From Neisseriaceae bacterium JH1-16 (GTDB lineage: Bacteria; Pseudomonadota; Gammaproteobacteria; Burkholderiales; Chromobacteriaceae): DNA of 64,000 nucleotides. The stretch lies in NCBI GenBank assembly GCA_025989215.1, contig JAPDNP010000001.1, forward strand, positions 1,129,032-1,193,031, written 5' to 3'. Below are positions 19,234 through 29,555 of this stretch, piece after piece (within the stretch, counting starts at the first letter, position 1; each line of letters begins with the position of its first letter). The notes below the pieces were generated by a model that did not search any database, was not told the DNA's origin, and saw only the letters and a list, made by a program, of their open reading frames with translations. The position numbers and the translations under genes are program-made.

Positions 19234-20427
19234 TTAATGCGAAAGGCCAATTTCCAGGTCGCGGATCAGATCATCGACGTATTCGAGGCCCACCGACACC
19301 CGCAGCAGGCCCTCGACGATGCCGGCGCGCTCGCGCGCCTCGGCGGTCACCCGTGCATGAGTGGTCGACGCCGGGTGAGTGACGGTGCTCTTCACGTCGC
19401 CCAGATTGGCGGTCTTCGAGATCACTTCGACGCCGTTGACCACTTTCCAGGCCGCCTCGCGCCCGCCTTTCACCACGAAGGACAGCACCGCGCCGCCGGC
19501 CTTCTGCTGACGTAGCGCCAGCTCGTGCTGCGGATGGCTGGCCAGCCCCGGGAAATAGACGCGCTCGACCTTCGGGTGCTTTTCCAGCCATTCGGCCAAC
19601 TTCAGCGCACTCTGGCACTGCCGCTCCATGCGGATGAACAGCGTCTCCAGGCCCGACAGCAGCACCCAGGCATTGAACGGCGCCAGCGTCGGGCCGGCGG
19701 TACGCACATGCAGGTAGACCTGCTCGACCAGCGCGTTGGAGCCGACCACCGCGCCACCGAGCACGCGGCCGTGGCCATCGAGCGCCTTGGTCGCCGAGTG
19801 CACTACCAAGTCCGCACCGAGCTTGAGCGGCTGCTGCAGGGCTGGCGAGCAGAAGCAATTGTCGACCACCAACAGCGCGCCATGCGCATGGGCGATGTCG
19901 GCCAGCGCCGCGATATCGGCCAACTCGGTCAGCGGGTTGGACGGGGTCTCGACAAACAGCAAACGGGTTTCCGGGCGAATCGCCGCTTTCCACGCCGCCA
20001 GATCGGACGGTGCCACATAGGTGGTTTCGACACCGAACTTGGACAGCACCGTGTTAAACAGGCTGATCGTCGAACCAAACAGGCTCTGCGAGGCCACGAT
20101 GTGATCGCCGGCCTTCAGCAGCGTCAGCATGGTCGCCTGGATCGCCGCCATGCCGCTGGCGGTGGCGATGCAGCGCTCGCCGCCCTCAAGCGCGGCTAGG
20201 CGCTGCTGGAAGGCGTTGACGGTCGGGTTGGTGAAGCGCGAGTAGGTGTAGCCGTCCTGCTGCCCCAGGAACAGCTCGGCCGCATCCTCGGCACTCGGAT
20301 AGGTGAAGCTGGAGGTCAGGAACAGGCTCTGGCTGTGCTCGCCGAACTGACTGGTCTCGCGACCGGCGCGAATCGCCAGCGTTTCCGGATGCAGCGCCTG
20401 GCCGTCATCGTGATTGTCGTTATTCAT
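19234..20427 (-). CDS. metZ: O-succinylhomoserine sulfhydrylase MetZ
   Basis: PLP enzyme making homocysteine directly from O-succinylhomoserine and sulfide in methionine biosynthesis. The 397 residues carry YSRFTNPTV near the N-terminus, the sugar-phosphate-like TASGMAAI loop, and the PLP lysine in HSATKALDGHGRVLGG near residue 205. The ATG at 20427 is chosen because MNNDNHDD is the usual type of N-terminus and AGAGGC precedes it; the frame stays open for 49 codons upstream but that segment overlaps the purF terminator. It is downstream of purF, the standard purF-metZ order of betaproteobacteria. Confidence 0.9.
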   Translation of the reverse strand: MNNDNHDDGQALHPETLAIRAGRETSQFGEHSQSLFLTSSFTYPSAEDAAELFLGQQDGYTYSRFTNPTVNAFQQRLAALEGGERCIATASGMAAIQATMLTLLKAGDHIVASQSLFGSTISLFNTVLSKFGVETTYVAPSDLAAWKAAIRPETRLLFVETPSNPLTELADIAALADIAHAHGALLVVDNCFCSPALQQPLKLGADLVVHSATKALDGHGRVLGGAVVGSNALVEQVYLHVRTAGPTLAPFNAWVLLSGLETLFIRMERQCQSALKLAEWLEKHPKVERVYFPGLASHPQHELALRQQKAGGAVLSFVVKGGREAAWKVVNGVEVISKTANLGDVKSTVTHPASTTHARVTAEARERAGIVEGLLRVSVGLEYVDDLIRDLEIGLSH

Positions 20428-20548
20428 GTATGCCTCTGGTTGTCCCGGTCGCCGCCCGCCATGCGAACGAACGCTGCCAAAACCGTTCGGCCAACCTTGG
20501 CGTCGGCGAACGGCTTTAGCAGCGACCGTTCGGGCAGGCCACGGCCAT

Positions 20549-20574
20549 AAAAAAATGCGCCCCGAAGGGCGCAT
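20549..20574 (-). terminator. Intrinsic terminator after purF
   Basis: ATGCGCCC, TTCG loop, GGGCGCAT, then a run of seven T on the minus strand. It lies nine bases past the purF stop and separates purF from metZ, so metZ should have its own promoter in 20428-20548. One copy of the 12-mer motif lies there at 20486-20497. Confidence 0.88.
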
Positions 20575-20583
20575 TCATTGTGC

Positions 20584-22116
20584 TCATATCAGATTCTGTT
20601 CGGCAACATTCAAATTGAGATCGATCATCTGTGAGTCGCCGCCCTCGTCCTTGCCGCTGGGCTTGCCGCGGCGCTGCTCGACGCCCTGCAGATAGGCCTC
20701 GTCGATGTCGCCGGTCAGATACTCGCCGTTGAAGCACGAGGTGTCGAAGCGCTTCAACTCGCCATTGGCACCCTGCACCGCTTCGATCAACGCGTCCAGA
20801 TCCTGGTAGATCACCGCATCGGCACCGATTTCAGCCGCGATCTGCTGCTCGTCGCGACCGGTCGCCAGCAGCTCGGCACGGGTCGGCATGTCGATGCCGT
20901 ACACGTTCGGGAAGCGCACCGCCGGGGCGGCCGAGGCGAAGTACACCTTGTTGGCGCCGGCATCGCGCGCCATCTGCACGATCTCTTTCGAGGTGGTGCC
21001 GCGCACGATCGAGTCGTCGACCAGCAGCACGTTGCGGCCCTTGAACTCGCAGGCAACCGGGTTGAGCTTCTGGCGCACCGACTTCTTGCGCACACCCTGG
21101 CCCGGCATGATGAAGGTCCGACCGATGTAGCGGTTCTTGATGAAGCCTTCGCGGTACGGCAGCCCCAGGTGATTAGCCAGCTGCAAGGCACTGGCGCGGC
21201 TGGTGTCAGGGATCGGCATCACTACGTCGATGTCGATCTGCGGCAGCGCGCGGCGCACTTTTTCGGCCAAGGTCACGCCCATGTTCAGGCGCGCTTGGTA
21301 CACCGAGGCACCGTCGATCACCGAATCCGGGCGGGCGAAGTAGACGAACTCGAACAGGCACGGTGCCAGCTGCGGCTGCGCGGCGCACTGACGCGACTCG
21401 AAGTCGCCGCCCACCGAGACGAATACGCACTCGCCCGGCGCAACGTCACGCAACAGCGAGAAGCCGGAACAGTCCAGCGCCACCGACTCGGACGAGAACA
21501 TGTACTCGGTCTTGCCGCCGACCTCGGTCGTGCCGATCACCAGCGGGCGAATGCCGTTCGGGTCACGGAACGCCACCAGGCCGTAGCCGGCGATCAGCGC
21601 CACCACGGCATAAGCGCCGCGAACACGACGGTGTACCGCCTCGACCGCGCCGAATACCGCATCGACATTGAGCTCGTAGCCCTTTACCCGGCTGGCGAGC
21701 TCGTGCGCAAACACATTGAGCAGCACTTCCGAGTCGGAGTTGGTGTTGATGTGCCGACGATCGTGACGGAACATGTCATCCTTCAACTCGTCGGCGTTGG
21801 TGAGATTGCCGTTGTGCGCCAGCACGATGCCAAACGGCGAATTAACATAGAACGGTTGCGCCTCCGCCAGATTCGAAGCCGAACCGGCGGTCGGATAGCG
21901 CACGTGCGCAATACCGACGTTCCCTACCAGCGAACGCATATTGCGGGTACGGAATACGTCCCGCACCATGCCACTACCCTTATGCATATGGAAGCTATCG
22001 CCGTTGGCGGTGACAATGCCAGCGGCGTCTTGTCCCCGGTGCTGTAGGAGCTGCAAGCCATCATAGAGTAGTTGGTTGACCGGCGAATTGCTGACCACAC
22101 CCAAAATACCGCACAT
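20584..22116 (-). CDS. purF: Amidophosphoribosyltransferase PurF
   Basis: Commits PRPP to purine synthesis by making phosphoribosylamine with glutamine nitrogen. The 510 residues begin MCGILGVV, so Cys2 becomes the N-terminal nucleophile of the glutaminase domain after Met removal. HRGQDAAGI and AHNGNLTN follow. The PRPP loop [16 protein letters not shown] is near residues 362-377. No propeptide is present, as in E. coli. It is downstream of cvpA. Confidence 0.97.
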   Translation of the reverse strand: MCGILGVVSNSPVNQLLYDGLQLLQHRGQDAAGIVTANGDSFHMHKGSGMVRDVFRTRNMRSLVGNVGIAHVRYPTAGSASNLAEAQPFYVNSPFGIVLAHNGNLTNADELKDDMFRHDRRHINTNSDSEVLLNVFAHELASRVKGYELNVDAVFGAVEAVHRRVRGAYAVVALIAGYGLVAFRDPNGIRPLVIGTTEVGGKTEYMFSSESVALDCSGFSLLRDVAPGECVFVSVGGDFESRQCAAQPQLAPCLFEFVYFARPDSVIDGASVYQARLNMGVTLAEKVRRALPQIDIDVVMPIPDTSRASALQLANHLGLPYREGFIKNRYIGRTFIMPGQGVRKKSVRQKLNPVACEFKGRNVLLVDDSIVRGTTSKEIVQMARDAGANKVYFASAAPAVRFPNVYGIDMPTRAELLATGRDEQQIAAEIGADAVIYQDLDALIEAVQGANGELKRFDTSCFNGEYLTGDIDEAYLQGVEQRRGKPSGKDEGGDSQMIDLNLNVAEQNLI

Positions 22117-22142
22117 CTCTATTTACCCCATTACCTGGTTAC

Positions 22143-22184
22143 AAAAAACAAAGCGGTTCGCCCGTGCTTCTGGACGAACCGCTT
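22143..22184 (-). terminator. Terminator or attenuator between cvpA and purF
   Basis: AAGCGGTTCG and CGAACCGCTT form a perfect 10-bp stem over a 14-base loop, followed on the minus strand by TGTTTTTT. It lies 11 bases past the cvpA stop and 27 bases before the purF ATG, so it could reduce read-through into purF. Confidence 0.8.
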
Positions 22185-22194
22185 AATGGATTCT

Positions 22195-22686
22195 TCATGA
22201 ATAGTGCAGGTTGTTGGCGAGCATCGCCGGCAACCAGGGCCTGAGCGACAGCGCCACCTGCTCGAACGGCCGCGACAGCAGCGCGTTCTGCCACATCGGC
22301 TGCTTGGGCAGATCGGAGAAGCCGCCGACCAGCACCAGCGCCGTCACCAGCACCAGGCCGCGCGCCAACCCGAACACCGCGCCGAGGATGCGATTGACGC
22401 TCCCGAGGCCCGCAGTATCCATCAAACCGGTCACGACCACCCGCAACAAGGCGGTGGCCAACCAGGTCAGGAAAAACAACAGCACGAAGGCCGCCACAAG
22501 CCGGAAGCTCTCACCGGACAGCTCGCCGGGCAGGAAGCTCGAAATGGCCGGCGCGAATTCCTTGGCGCACCAGAATGCGATCACCCACGAGGTCAGCGAC
22601 AGCACCTCGGCCACCAGACCCCGCACCAGCGCAATGACGATCGAACCGGCGACGATGGCGAGACACAGATAGTCGAAGACGGTCAT
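22195..22686 (-). CDS. cvpA: CvpA family membrane protein
   Basis: A 163-residue inner-membrane protein with four hydrophobic helices and the family start MTVFDYLCLAIVAGSIVIALVRGLVAEVLSL split by the conserved RG. CvpA is needed for colicin V export in E. coli and for envelope tolerance to bile acids; its molecular activity is not settled. It is directly downstream of the SPOR protein (three bases) and upstream of purF, the classic placement. Confidence 0.92.
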   Translation of the reverse strand: MTVFDYLCLAIVAGSIVIALVRGLVAEVLSLTSWVIAFWCAKEFAPAISSFLPGELSGESFRLVAAFVLLFFLTWLATALLRVVVTGLMDTAGLGSVNRILGAVFGLARGLVLVTALVLVGGFSDLPKQPMWQNALLSRPFEQVALSLRPWLPAMLANNLHYS

Positions 22687-22689
22687 GGC

Positions 22690-23505
22690 TCAGTGACTCA
22701 CAACAATGCCGGACACACCGGCGCGAGCCAGCTTGGCCAGGGCGGCCTGTGCTTCGTCGGCACTGGCGAACGGACCGACCCGCACTCGGGTTACTTCGCC
22801 CTTGCTGGTCTGCACCTTGCTGAAACTGTAATGCGCCGACAAGCCGCCGACAGTATCGAGCTTGTTGCGTAGTGCTTCGACCTTGTCCGGATCGGACAGT
22901 GCTGCCAGCTGGATCATTACCTTGCCCGACTTGGTCGACTCGGCGACCTTCTTCTCGGCCTTTGCCTTGGGCGCGTCTTCCTCGCCCATCCGGCCTTCCA
23001 GAATCGCGGCGGGGTCGACTTTCTTCGGTTTGGGTTTATCTTCGGCGACCTTCGGCTTGTCTTCCACCTTAGGTTTCGGCTTTGGCGCTTCGGCCAACTT
23101 GGCCGGCTCCGGTTTCTTCTCTTCGGGCTTGGCCTGCGGCGGCATCGGCTGCTCGGACTTGGCGGCGGCAACGGCAGCGGCCACGCTCGGCGCCACCTGG
23201 GACGGCGACGGCGTACTCTCTTCCGACAGCGCGGCCGGCAAATCGGTCTGCGCCGCGCTGGCTGCAGCCACCGCAGCGGCGGCCTGCGACGCGGCCTTGC
23301 CGGTCGGCTCACCGGCCGGCGCCGACGAATTCAGTTCGACGATGTTGATCGATTGGGGCTTGAGCTTCTGGTCGGGAACGTGACCCACCACGTTCCACAA
23401 TACCACGGTGGCCACCGACACCAGAGCTATCGCGCCGACCAGGCGACGCCGCGCGCGCTTGCGCAATTGGATCAGCTGATCATGGGAGGAAAGACCTGGG
23501 GGCAT
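22690..23505 (-). CDS. dedD: SPOR-domain protein (DedD-like)
   Basis: A bitopic septal-ring protein. From the ATG at 23505 it has 271 residues: a short cytoplasmic tail, one transmembrane helix near residues 22-42 (RLVGAIALVSVATVVLWNVV), a long Ala/Pro/Lys-rich periplasmic linker (about 60-190) and a C-terminal SPOR domain (VMIQLAALSDPDKVEALRNKL to GIVVSH) that binds denuded septal peptidoglycan. An in-frame TTG at 23517 overlapping the folC stop is an alternative start. It lies between folC and cvpA as in E. coli. Confidence 0.88.
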   Translation of the reverse strand: MPPGLSSHDQLIQLRKRARRRLVGAIALVSVATVVLWNVVGHVPDQKLKPQSINIVELNSSAPAGEPTGKAASQAAAAVAAASAAQTDLPAALSEESTPSPSQVAPSVAAAVAAAKSEQPMPPQAKPEEKKPEPAKLAEAPKPKPKVEDKPKVAEDKPKPKKVDPAAILEGRMGEEDAPKAKAEKKVAESTKSGKVMIQLAALSDPDKVEALRNKLDTVGGLSAHYSFSKVQTSKGEVTRVRVGPFASADEAQAALAKLARAGVSGIVVSH

Positions 23506-23513
23506 GGGTGCAC

Positions 23514-24782
23514 TCAAGCGTTGTGCTGACGTGCCTCAAGCACGGCAGCCACAGTGTGGAAGGAGCCGAAGACCGCGATTCTATCATTCTCGCCGGCACT
23601 CGATAAGGCAGCCTGCCAGGCGGCGGTGACGTTTTCAAAGACTTTGACGTTGGCTACCTGGTGTTCGGCCAACTTGGCGGCGATTGCCGCGCCGCTCTGA
23701 CCGCGCGGCATATCCAGCCCACCGACGTACCAGGTGTCGAACGCACCCTTGGCCAGCTCGATCACCGTGTCGATGTCCTTGTCGGCCAGCATCGAGAACA
23801 CCGCAATGCGGTTCTCGGCAAACGGCAGCACCGTCAGGCTCGCGACCATCGCCTTCACCGCGTGCGGATTGTGGCCGACATCGAGCACCACCACCGGGCG
23901 CCCCGGCAGCACCTGGAAGCGCCCCGGCCACTCCACCTCGACCAGACCCTGCTTGACCGCACCGATGCCCACCGGCAGACGCTCGCGCAGGCAATCGAGT
24001 ACCGCCAGCGCCGCCGAGGCATTGGCCAGCTGGTAGCCGCCGCGCAACGCGGGGATCGGCAACGCATGGCGGCGCGCCTCGCCCATATGGAACGACCACT
24101 GGTTGTCGAGCTTGGTGTAACCGAAATCCGGCCCGTAGCGCAGCAGCTTGGCGCCGATCTTCTCGGCCTGCTCGACCAGGCTGGCCGGCGGATTCGGATC
24201 GGCGCAGATCGCCGGGCGGCCGGCGCGGAAGATGCCGGCCTTCTCGAAGCCGACTTGCTCGCGGGTGTCGCCGAGGTATTCCTGGTGATCGAGATCCACG
24301 CTAACCACCACCGCCACGTCGGCGTCGAAGAGATTGACCGCATCCAGTCGGCCGCCCAGGCCGACCTCCATGACCGCCACATCGACCTTCTGGTCGATGA
24401 AGGTGTGCATCGCCGCCAGTGTGCCGAACTCGAAGTAGCTCAACGAGGTCTCGCCGCGCGCCGCCTCGATCGCGGCGAAGCTCTTGACGATCTGCGCGTC
24501 GCTGGCCGGCTGCATGTTCAACGCGATGCGCTCGTTGTAGTGCAGCAGGTGCGGCGAGGTGTAGGTGCCGACCTTGAAGCCGGCACGCGCCAGCATCGTC
24601 GACAGCATCGCGCTGACCGAGCCCTTGCCATTGGTGCCGCCGACGACGATCACCGGGAAATCGGGGGTCAGCTGCATCGCATCGCGCACCGTGCCGACGC
24701 GGGCGAGCCCCATGTCGATGGTGGTGACGTGCAGTTGTTCGAGGTAGCTCAGCCAGTCGGCCAGGGAATCAGAAGCAAACAC
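23514..24782 (-). CDS. folC: Folylpolyglutamate / dihydrofolate synthase FolC
   Basis: Adds glutamate to dihydropteroate and folates. With a GTG start at 24782 the protein has 422 residues and begins FASDSLADWLSYLEQLH, the usual FolC N-terminus. The P-loop VVGGTNGKGSVSAML is near 46-60, YTSPHL and DAVNLFDADVAVVVSVDLDHQEYLG follow, and the C-terminal Mur-ligase domain carries DVGHNPHA. An upstream ATG at 24887 in frame would lie inside the preceding gene. It starts five bases after that gene stops. accD, often upstream of folC, is not here. Confidence 0.93.
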   Translation of the reverse strand: MFASDSLADWLSYLEQLHVTTIDMGLARVGTVRDAMQLTPDFPVIVVGGTNGKGSVSAMLSTMLARAGFKVGTYTSPHLLHYNERIALNMQPASDAQIVKSFAAIEAARGETSLSYFEFGTLAAMHTFIDQKVDVAVMEVGLGGRLDAVNLFDADVAVVVSVDLDHQEYLGDTREQVGFEKAGIFRAGRPAICADPNPPASLVEQAEKIGAKLLRYGPDFGYTKLDNQWSFHMGEARRHALPIPALRGGYQLANASAALAVLDCLRERLPVGIGAVKQGLVEVEWPGRFQVLPGRPVVVLDVGHNPHAVKAMVASLTVLPFAENRIAVFSMLADKDIDTVIELAKGAFDTWYVGGLDMPRGQSGAAIAAKLAEHQVANVKVFENVTAAWQAALSSAGENDRIAVFGSFHTVAAVLEARQHNA

Positions 24783-24787
24783 GGTAG

Positions 24788-25255
24788 TCAGACATCCACA
24801 ACGGCAGCCGGCTTGTCGGCCGCCTGAAACCACAAGAGATAGACGCGCAAGGCGCGGCGAAATTCGGCCGGCGCCGTATCGGGCCACACGGCAACGCTGT
24901 GCCGGCGTCCGTCGATGCGCAGATTGAGTACGATCAGCCAGGTCGAAATGAAACAGTCGTCGAGCGGCTCGGCCAGGCTCGCCGGCCCGATCAGCCCTGC
25001 GTCACCATCGAAACCCACCGACAGCCGGCCGCGCGGGTCGACGGCCAAACGCGTCACTCGGCGGCGCTCCGGCAACCAGCCATCCGGAGATAGGCTCAGC
25101 CATAACGTCAAAGGCATGGTGACGAGCAGCCAGGCAGCACTCGGCAGATAGGCCAACAACACAACCGACAATGAGCCGTGCGCCAGCAACACCAAGGCCA
25201 ACCAGAGCCGCGAGCGGGCAAGATTGGCCGAAAAAGGCGTCAGCGTTGCCGCCAT
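24788..25255 (-). CDS. YgfX-like small membrane protein
   Basis: A 155-residue protein with two adjacent hydrophobic helices (about residues 16-55) and a cytoplasmic tail of short strands ending RALRVYLLW. Length, helix pair and the tail pattern resemble YgfX/CptA (DUF1434), which in E. coli pairs with SdhE/YgfY. No SdhE is next to it here. The gene after it is folC and the gene before it a small acidic protein six bases away, so all three are co-transcribed. The assignment rests on layout more than on strong motifs. Confidence 0.6.
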   Translation of the reverse strand: MAATLTPFSANLARSRLWLALVLLAHGSLSVVLLAYLPSAAWLLVTMPLTLWLSLSPDGWLPERRRVTRLAVDPRGRLSVGFDGDAGLIGPASLAEPLDDCFISTWLIVLNLRIDGRRHSVAVWPDTAPAEFRRALRVYLLWFQAADKPAAVVDV

Positions 25256-25261
25256 GCGCGC

Positions 25262-25615
25262 TTATTGCAGCGCCGGGCTATTGGTCAGATCGTCGTCGAC
25301 GCTGTCGATCACGGTCGAGTGGATTTCCACGTCGAACCATTCCCAGAACGCCTTCAGCGACAGGTCGGACGGCCACAGTGCGTCGTCCTCGTACCAGCTG
25401 GCCAGTTCCATCTTGAACAGCTGCTCGTAAATATCGTCGATATACGCCACGCCCTCTTCCGGCTCGGTGAACTCCGGCAGCAGGATCACCGTGCAGTCGG
25501 CACGCAGGGCCTCCAGACTGAGGTCGACCATATCATTGTCGGGCACCTTGTTCAGCCAATCGAGAAACGGAGCTTTCGGCTTGATCACGGCGACGGAACG
25601 ATCAACAAAGTACAT
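25262..25615 (-). CDS. Small acidic protein of unknown function
   Basis: The 117 residues begin MYFVDRSVAVIKPKAPFLDWLNK and contain PEFTEPEEGVAYIDDIYEQLFKMELASWYEDDALWP, a strongly acidic, aromatic-rich segment with FWEWFDVEIHS near the C-terminus. It looks like a conserved proteobacterial hypothetical protein; no function is known to me. The ATG at 25615 has AAGGA nine bases upstream. It heads the block leading to folC and is divergent from uup across 130 bases. Confidence 0.75.
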   Translation of the reverse strand: MYFVDRSVAVIKPKAPFLDWLNKVPDNDMVDLSLEALRADCTVILLPEFTEPEEGVAYIDDIYEQLFKMELASWYEDDALWPSDLSLKAFWEWFDVEIHSTVIDSVDDDLTNSPALQ

Positions 25616-25745
25616 GGCGCTTCCTTTCAGGTCGCGGGGACGGAGGGGCCGACCCCGGTCGGGCTTTGGCCGGCATTGTATACCAGGCCGCAGCGTGGCG
25701 CATGCTAGAATCGGCGTCATTTCCAGCCTGCTTTAAGAGTCTCTC

Positions 25746-27658
<1,913 letters not shown>

Positions 27659-27662
<4 letters not shown>

Positions 27663-28174
27663 ATCGTCGCCACGCCCTGTCCGCCCTCGCCGTCCTGGCG
27701 CTCGCCGCCTGCTCCAGCGCCCCGGTCAAGAAGACCGCCGCGGTGAAGCCACGCCCGCCGCGCCGGCCGATCGAGCTGTCCAGCCTGCAGGCGGACGGGG
27801 CCGGCAGCGAGATCCTGATGTACACGATGGGCTTGCTCGATGTGAACTACCAGTTCGGCGGCAGCAACCCGGAGGCCGGGCTCGATTGCAGCGGCATGGT
27901 GGCCTACATCTACCAGAACGCGGTCGGTATCAAGCTGCCGCACAATGCCGCGGCCATCGCCGAGCTGGCGCGGCCGATCTCCGACAGCCAGCTGCGCGTC
28001 GGCGACTTGGTGTTCTTCAACACCCTGGGACGGTCGTTCTCGCATATGGGCCTCTATATCGGCGAAGGCAAATTCGTGCACGCGCCGCGCACCAACAGCC
28101 CGATCCGCACCGACCTGATGTCCAACAGCTACTTCGCCGCCCGCTACGAGGGCGGCCGCACCCTGTTCGCCTGA
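27659..28174 (+). CDS. NlpC/P60 family lipoprotein endopeptidase
   Basis: A 171-residue peptidoglycan peptidase of the C40 family, cutting within stem peptides. The lipobox LAAC puts the lipidated Cys at 18. The catalytic Cys77 is in LDCSGM, His129 in SFSHMGLYIG and a polar third residue at His141 in FVHAP. The short proline-rich segment after the lipobox is a linker. It overlaps uup by four bases and the next gene by one. Confidence 0.92.
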
Positions 28175-28767
28175 TGGCGGACAGCGGCCACTGGCGACAA
28201 AGCCTGGCCGAAGGCTGGCAACGGCTTTCGGCCAAGCTGCCGACTCCGCATCGCGACGGGCTGTCGCTGCCGCAATCGCTGCTGCAGTCCTCGCTGCAAC
28301 GACACCTCGACCCTGAGCTCGCCCGCTACGAATCGCTGACCATCGACGACGAACATGTGCACCTGCAGCTCGCCGTGATTCGACCGATCCACGCCCGCCT
28401 GCAACTCTCTCTTCGCCCCACCGGTATCGACTGGCCATCACGTACTCTCTCCCTCGACTACCGACTGCAGGGCACATCGACTTCGCCGTCGCGCCTGCGC
28501 CGTGTCGTGAACAGCGCCCTGCTCGGCCGCCTCGACAGTCGGATCGGCCGGCAACTGCTGAGACAGCTCCTCAAAGACCTGCCGTGGCTGAGTCTAAAAG
28601 ACGAGCAGTTGATCGTCGCCCTTGACCGCCTCGACGCGCTGAACCGCTGGTTGGAAAGACCGCTATTCGGCCAAGCTCTGGCCGATCGCTTCGCCCTGGC
28701 CGAGTTGCGCGTCGAGAACGGGGCACTGCGGCTGGTGGTGCAGCGGCTGGACGGCGACGAGGCGTAA
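28174..28767 (+). CDS. Uncharacterised protein, 197 residues
   Basis: No family recognised. The protein starts MADSGHWRQSLAEGWQRL, contains LSLPQSLLQSSLQRHLDPEL, a beta-rich middle (VHLQLAVIRPIHARLQLSLRP) and several Arg-rich helices; it has no signal peptide or membrane segment. It is coupled to the NlpC gene by TGATG and forms the third gene of the uup unit. It contains two TTCGGCCAA cores (28227, 28676), and a full 12-mer copy follows two bases after its stop. Confidence 0.7.
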   Translation: MADSGHWRQSLAEGWQRLSAKLPTPHRDGLSLPQSLLQSSLQRHLDPELARYESLTIDDEHVHLQLAVIRPIHARLQLSLRPTGIDWPSRTLSLDYRLQGTSTSPSRLRRVVNSALLGRLDSRIGRQLLRQLLKDLPWLSLKDEQLIVALDRLDALNRWLERPLFGQALADRFALAELRVENGALRLVVQRLDGDEA

Positions 28768-28899
28768 GGTTGGCCGAAGCCCTCCTTGCCGCCGATCCGG
28801 AGCCGCTGCGTGAAGCGCCCTCCTAAAGCCTCTAGCGGGCGACTTCCTGCTTCGGTAGACGGCCCCACTCGACATCGACAAGCCGCCCAAGATTAGGCT

Positions 28900-28924
28900 G
28901 TTACATCTGTTAACATTTTGTAAC
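28900..28924. promoter_or_regulatory. Inverted repeat GTTACA-N13-TGTAAC with central GTTAAC
   Basis: Nested symmetry: outer arms at 28900-28905 and 28919-28924, inner palindrome GTTAAC at 28909-28914, in an A/T-rich patch 77 bases before the next gene. It resembles a regulator binding site in the promoter of the gene at 29001. A -10-like TATTAA lies near 28951. Confidence 0.45.
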
Positions 28925-29000
28925 TCAGGTTACTGTTTAGCTGGCTTACTATTAAAGTCCACCTAAGCAAAACCCGATCATCGGGCGGAGAACCTGAGCC

Positions 29001-29441
29001 ATGAATGCACTGAACGACAATCTGGCCACCCTGCTGGCCGGACAAGGCACCAAGAACGTTGCACGCATCGACCAAGGAGAAATTCCGCTGCTGCTGTCCC
29101 AACTGCTGGCAGGCCAGGAGCGCGTCGTACTCAGCCTGACCTACCCGGACGTGGACGACCGTAACCACAAGAGCCTGGCCTCGCTCGTTCAGCAGCTCGC
29201 CAGTCATGGACTGAAGGATTCGGCCGCCCATGTGGATGCGCAGGCGCCCTATCTGCTGTTCAATGACCTGCGCAAGGCGCTGGTGGTGTACCACGAGATC
29301 CAGCACGACTCGGTCGCCATCGGTGTCAGCCTGTACTACGCCGGGCTGACCGGCGCCGCAGCCGAACACGCCATCCTGCAACGCCTGCCCCAGGCCCCGA
29401 GCCATCCGGGCTGGCTCAGTCAGCCGGCTATTGTTGCCTGA
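29001..29441 (+). CDS. Uncharacterised protein, 146 residues
   Basis: The sequence MNALNDNLATLLAGQGTKNV is followed by alternating helices and strands (RVVLSLTYPDVDDRNHKSLASLVQQL) with no signal peptide, membrane helix or cysteine. No family was recognised. A GGAG lies upstream and the gene stands alone, with an A/T-rich promoter region containing an inverted repeat and a bidirectional terminator after it, so it is likely regulated separately. Confidence 0.65.
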   Translation: MNALNDNLATLLAGQGTKNVARIDQGEIPLLLSQLLAGQERVVLSLTYPDVDDRNHKSLASLVQQLASHGLKDSAAHVDAQAPYLLFNDLRKALVVYHEIQHDSVAIGVSLYYAGLTGAAAEHAILQRLPQAPSHPGWLSQPAIVA

Positions 29442-29504
29442 GCACGGCGACCGTTCACGTCCCGGACCTTCAGGGGCGTTCAAGACAAGCACTCGCCGTC
29501 CAAA

Positions 29505-29534
29505 ACAAAAAGCCCCGCCGAAGCGGGGCTTTCT
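29505..29534. terminator. Bidirectional intrinsic terminator
   Basis: AAGCCCCGC, CGAA loop, GCGGGGCTT, with an A-rich run before it and TTTCTC after. On the minus strand it ends in TTTTTGTTTT, so it is strongest for the aminotransferase gene. Confidence 0.85.
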
Positions 29535-29555
29535 CATGCCTGGTGGGGCGCGGGC

